Positions 63,801 through 64,000 of a stretch of 64,000 nucleotides of DNA are shown piece by piece. The first letter of the stretch is position 1. Each line of letters opens with the position of its first letter. Made by a program: the position numbers and the translations under genes. Under the pieces are notes generated by a model, which made no database searches, had not been told where the DNA came from, and saw only the letters and a list, made by a program, of their open reading frames with translations. This DNA comes from an uncultured Spirochaetia bacterium. GTDB lineage: Bacteria > Spirochaetota > Spirochaetia > SZUA-6 > Bin103. The stretch covers positions 1,589,828-1,653,827 of the forward strand of contig CATQHW010000002.1 of the NCBI GenBank assembly GCA_958296075.1. Direction: 5' to 3'.

Positions 63801-64000
63801 TGCGCTGCCTGCTGCGGATCGAGGAATACTACGATGCGGGCCTGTTGTTCGAAAAACAGGACAACCTTGATCGGGCCATCGAGTGCTTCCGCACCTACGC
63901 CCGGAGCGCGGAGCGCAACCGGGACGATCTGGAACGGCGGCTGGCGGCGATCAGTCCGAAACGGCCCGGCATCAAGGCGGCGGTGCGCTTGGCCGCCCTG
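60887..64000 (+). CDS. RelE/ParE-like domain + UvrD helicase + TPR-like repeats (cut by window end)
   Basis: The frame is open from ATG 60887 to the window end, 1038 codons so far. Residues about 1-70 (VRVKKLRG, FEARLTRGDRILFTLG) look like the RelE/ParE toxin fold. The SF1A helicase has Walker A GTAGSGKTT (about 222), VVCDEVQDF (about 522), LAGDPKQII and LLYVAVTRARNT (about 725-735). From about 780 on there are repeated helical units rich in AGEHRAAADLF-like motifs, resembling TPR or TRANK1-type repeats. It starts 151 nt after the cas operon on the same strand. The role is unknown; DNA repair or defence is plausible. Confidence 0.85.
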   Translation, partial: MQQRTYLLLLHDAVRSHIASLGSRQKRHLREKLEFLRHGMWDAGVRVKKLRGGRSSFEARLTRGDRILFTLGRPPAAGAPGGAASGGDATRIYVWGVVKHDDVSAAERRIVAANAPFLDFRADEPEHPELPDLVLDDLPDEHVGAAFERPFSAAPATARAGHDGRAPDAGPQRWLVVDDEEWRRLLATEDPDSVQLYLFLTGEQARLLHSEPPVLLSGTAGSGKTTIAVYYLLRHRARQLAGAADRDVADAGIHAAAPAAARERALFVTGGPHLKRFSERIYRGLVAATDLEAAPEAARFATFAELLGEILPAGGRASAQPPAGLREFRDIVHNHPGAGRYDAELVWEEIRSIIKGAKPPVSRRRFAELTGRFAGAQVTMRERAELAEYVVRLGNLELGDKLDAVRERRTSFATLQEFAAGVRAAGVPPSAEQMFLLEAALRLLDKQAARLDQPLLTLREYESLGRKRAPNFPFDRRDIYRIAEYYQDRLAQTSRFDEIDLTRAALQRLEQDDDRFRYDLVVCDEVQDFTDVQLALLFRLADDPLRTVLAGDPKQIINPSGFRWEEVRARYYERGLRVPEVINLSVNFRSVGNIVALANELLALKRSLVGLGGGEIAERWTFRGRPPLLVDGLSEPELLRTMRRAGAGQVVLVRTSAERDRLRAALQTELVFTINDAKGLEFDAVLLWRFTASDGSAARWRRIAEERHHADADAPHVRHEINLLYVAVTRARNTLVIWDGPAAGPIWTIGALADHVFRSGDAQALATLWQRVSSPAEWEVQGDYFFEREHFAAAEECYRNAAAHAKEAVARAHRLERAGEHRAAADLFAGHGYPARAAENLERGHAYREAARAWRRAGDERRALTCDARHFEADGRYVKAAGRWRQLGDEERMIRNLERAGEHRQLAEHYLRGERTADAARHLKLAGEHAAAAVQFRRAGLLEEAAHEFERAGRHRQAVPLYRRLKDDHALLRCLLRIEEYYDAGLLFEKQDNLDRAIECFRTYARSAERNRDDLERRLAAISPKRPGIKAAVRLAAL

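Overview
The window looks like a chromosomal piece of a GC-rich bacterium, most likely a spirochaete relative. The clues are lplB/ytcP-type sugar-transport clusters without their own ATPase, a solute-binding protein whose mature end starts in an Ala-Glu-Gly-Thr-Glu-Glu style, and a wealth of phytanoyl-CoA-dioxygenase (PhyH), xylose-isomerase-like and PIG-L genes of the kind common in host-associated spirochaete genomes. This placement is inference; there is no rRNA or marker gene here.

Layout. 1-4.9 kb: end of a sensor kinase, a NarL-type regulator, and a CUT1 sugar ABC importer (two permeases and a binding protein). 5-14.1 kb: one leftward operon encoding a complete type I restriction-modification system (HigA-like regulator, HsdM, HsdS, HsdR) with three extra genes between hsdS and hsdR. 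14.2-18 kb: a sugar isomerase-like protein, a stand-alone NHLP-type natural-product precursor peptide, an IS3 remnant, and an ImmA/IrrE-type metallopeptidase with a small upstream partner. 18-24.5 kb: a scarred region with a 0.78-kb segmental duplication, remnants of a nucleoside hydrolase and an FAD oxidoreductase, an orphan sugar permease, an Rpn-like nuclease, and the intact PhyH/methyltransferase/DUF1015 cluster. 25.7-45.3 kb: small-molecule metabolism (PIG-L deacetylase, PPK2, a heterodimeric ABC exporter, an aminotransferase, a desaturase, an SDR, a ThDP enzyme, an aldo/keto reductase, an MBL-fold protein, four PhyH paralogues) and a secreted glycosidase-like protein.

45.4-60.7 kb: a large CRISPR-Cas locus of the Csb1/Csb2 type (type I-U, now I-G). 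The array has 78 repeats of 36 nt by my count. It is read leftward from a leader beside cas2 and a cas4-cas1 fusion. The effector operon csb1-csb2-cas3-(Csb3/Cas8-like) runs rightward. The divergent region between the two cas units holds a sequence that looks like a degenerate CRISPR repeat. It keeps the hairpin geometry with a compensatory base-pair change and keeps the 3' tag block. This suggests a crRNA-like regulatory RNA upstream of the effector operon, and I rate it the most interesting signal in the window. Just downstream begins a fusion of a RelE/ParE-like domain, a UvrD-type helicase and TPR-like repeats, which runs off the window.

Several genes outside operons have a -10-like hexamer ending exactly 9 nt before the start codon and no Shine-Dalgarno sequence, which points to near-leaderless transcription as a habit of this genome.
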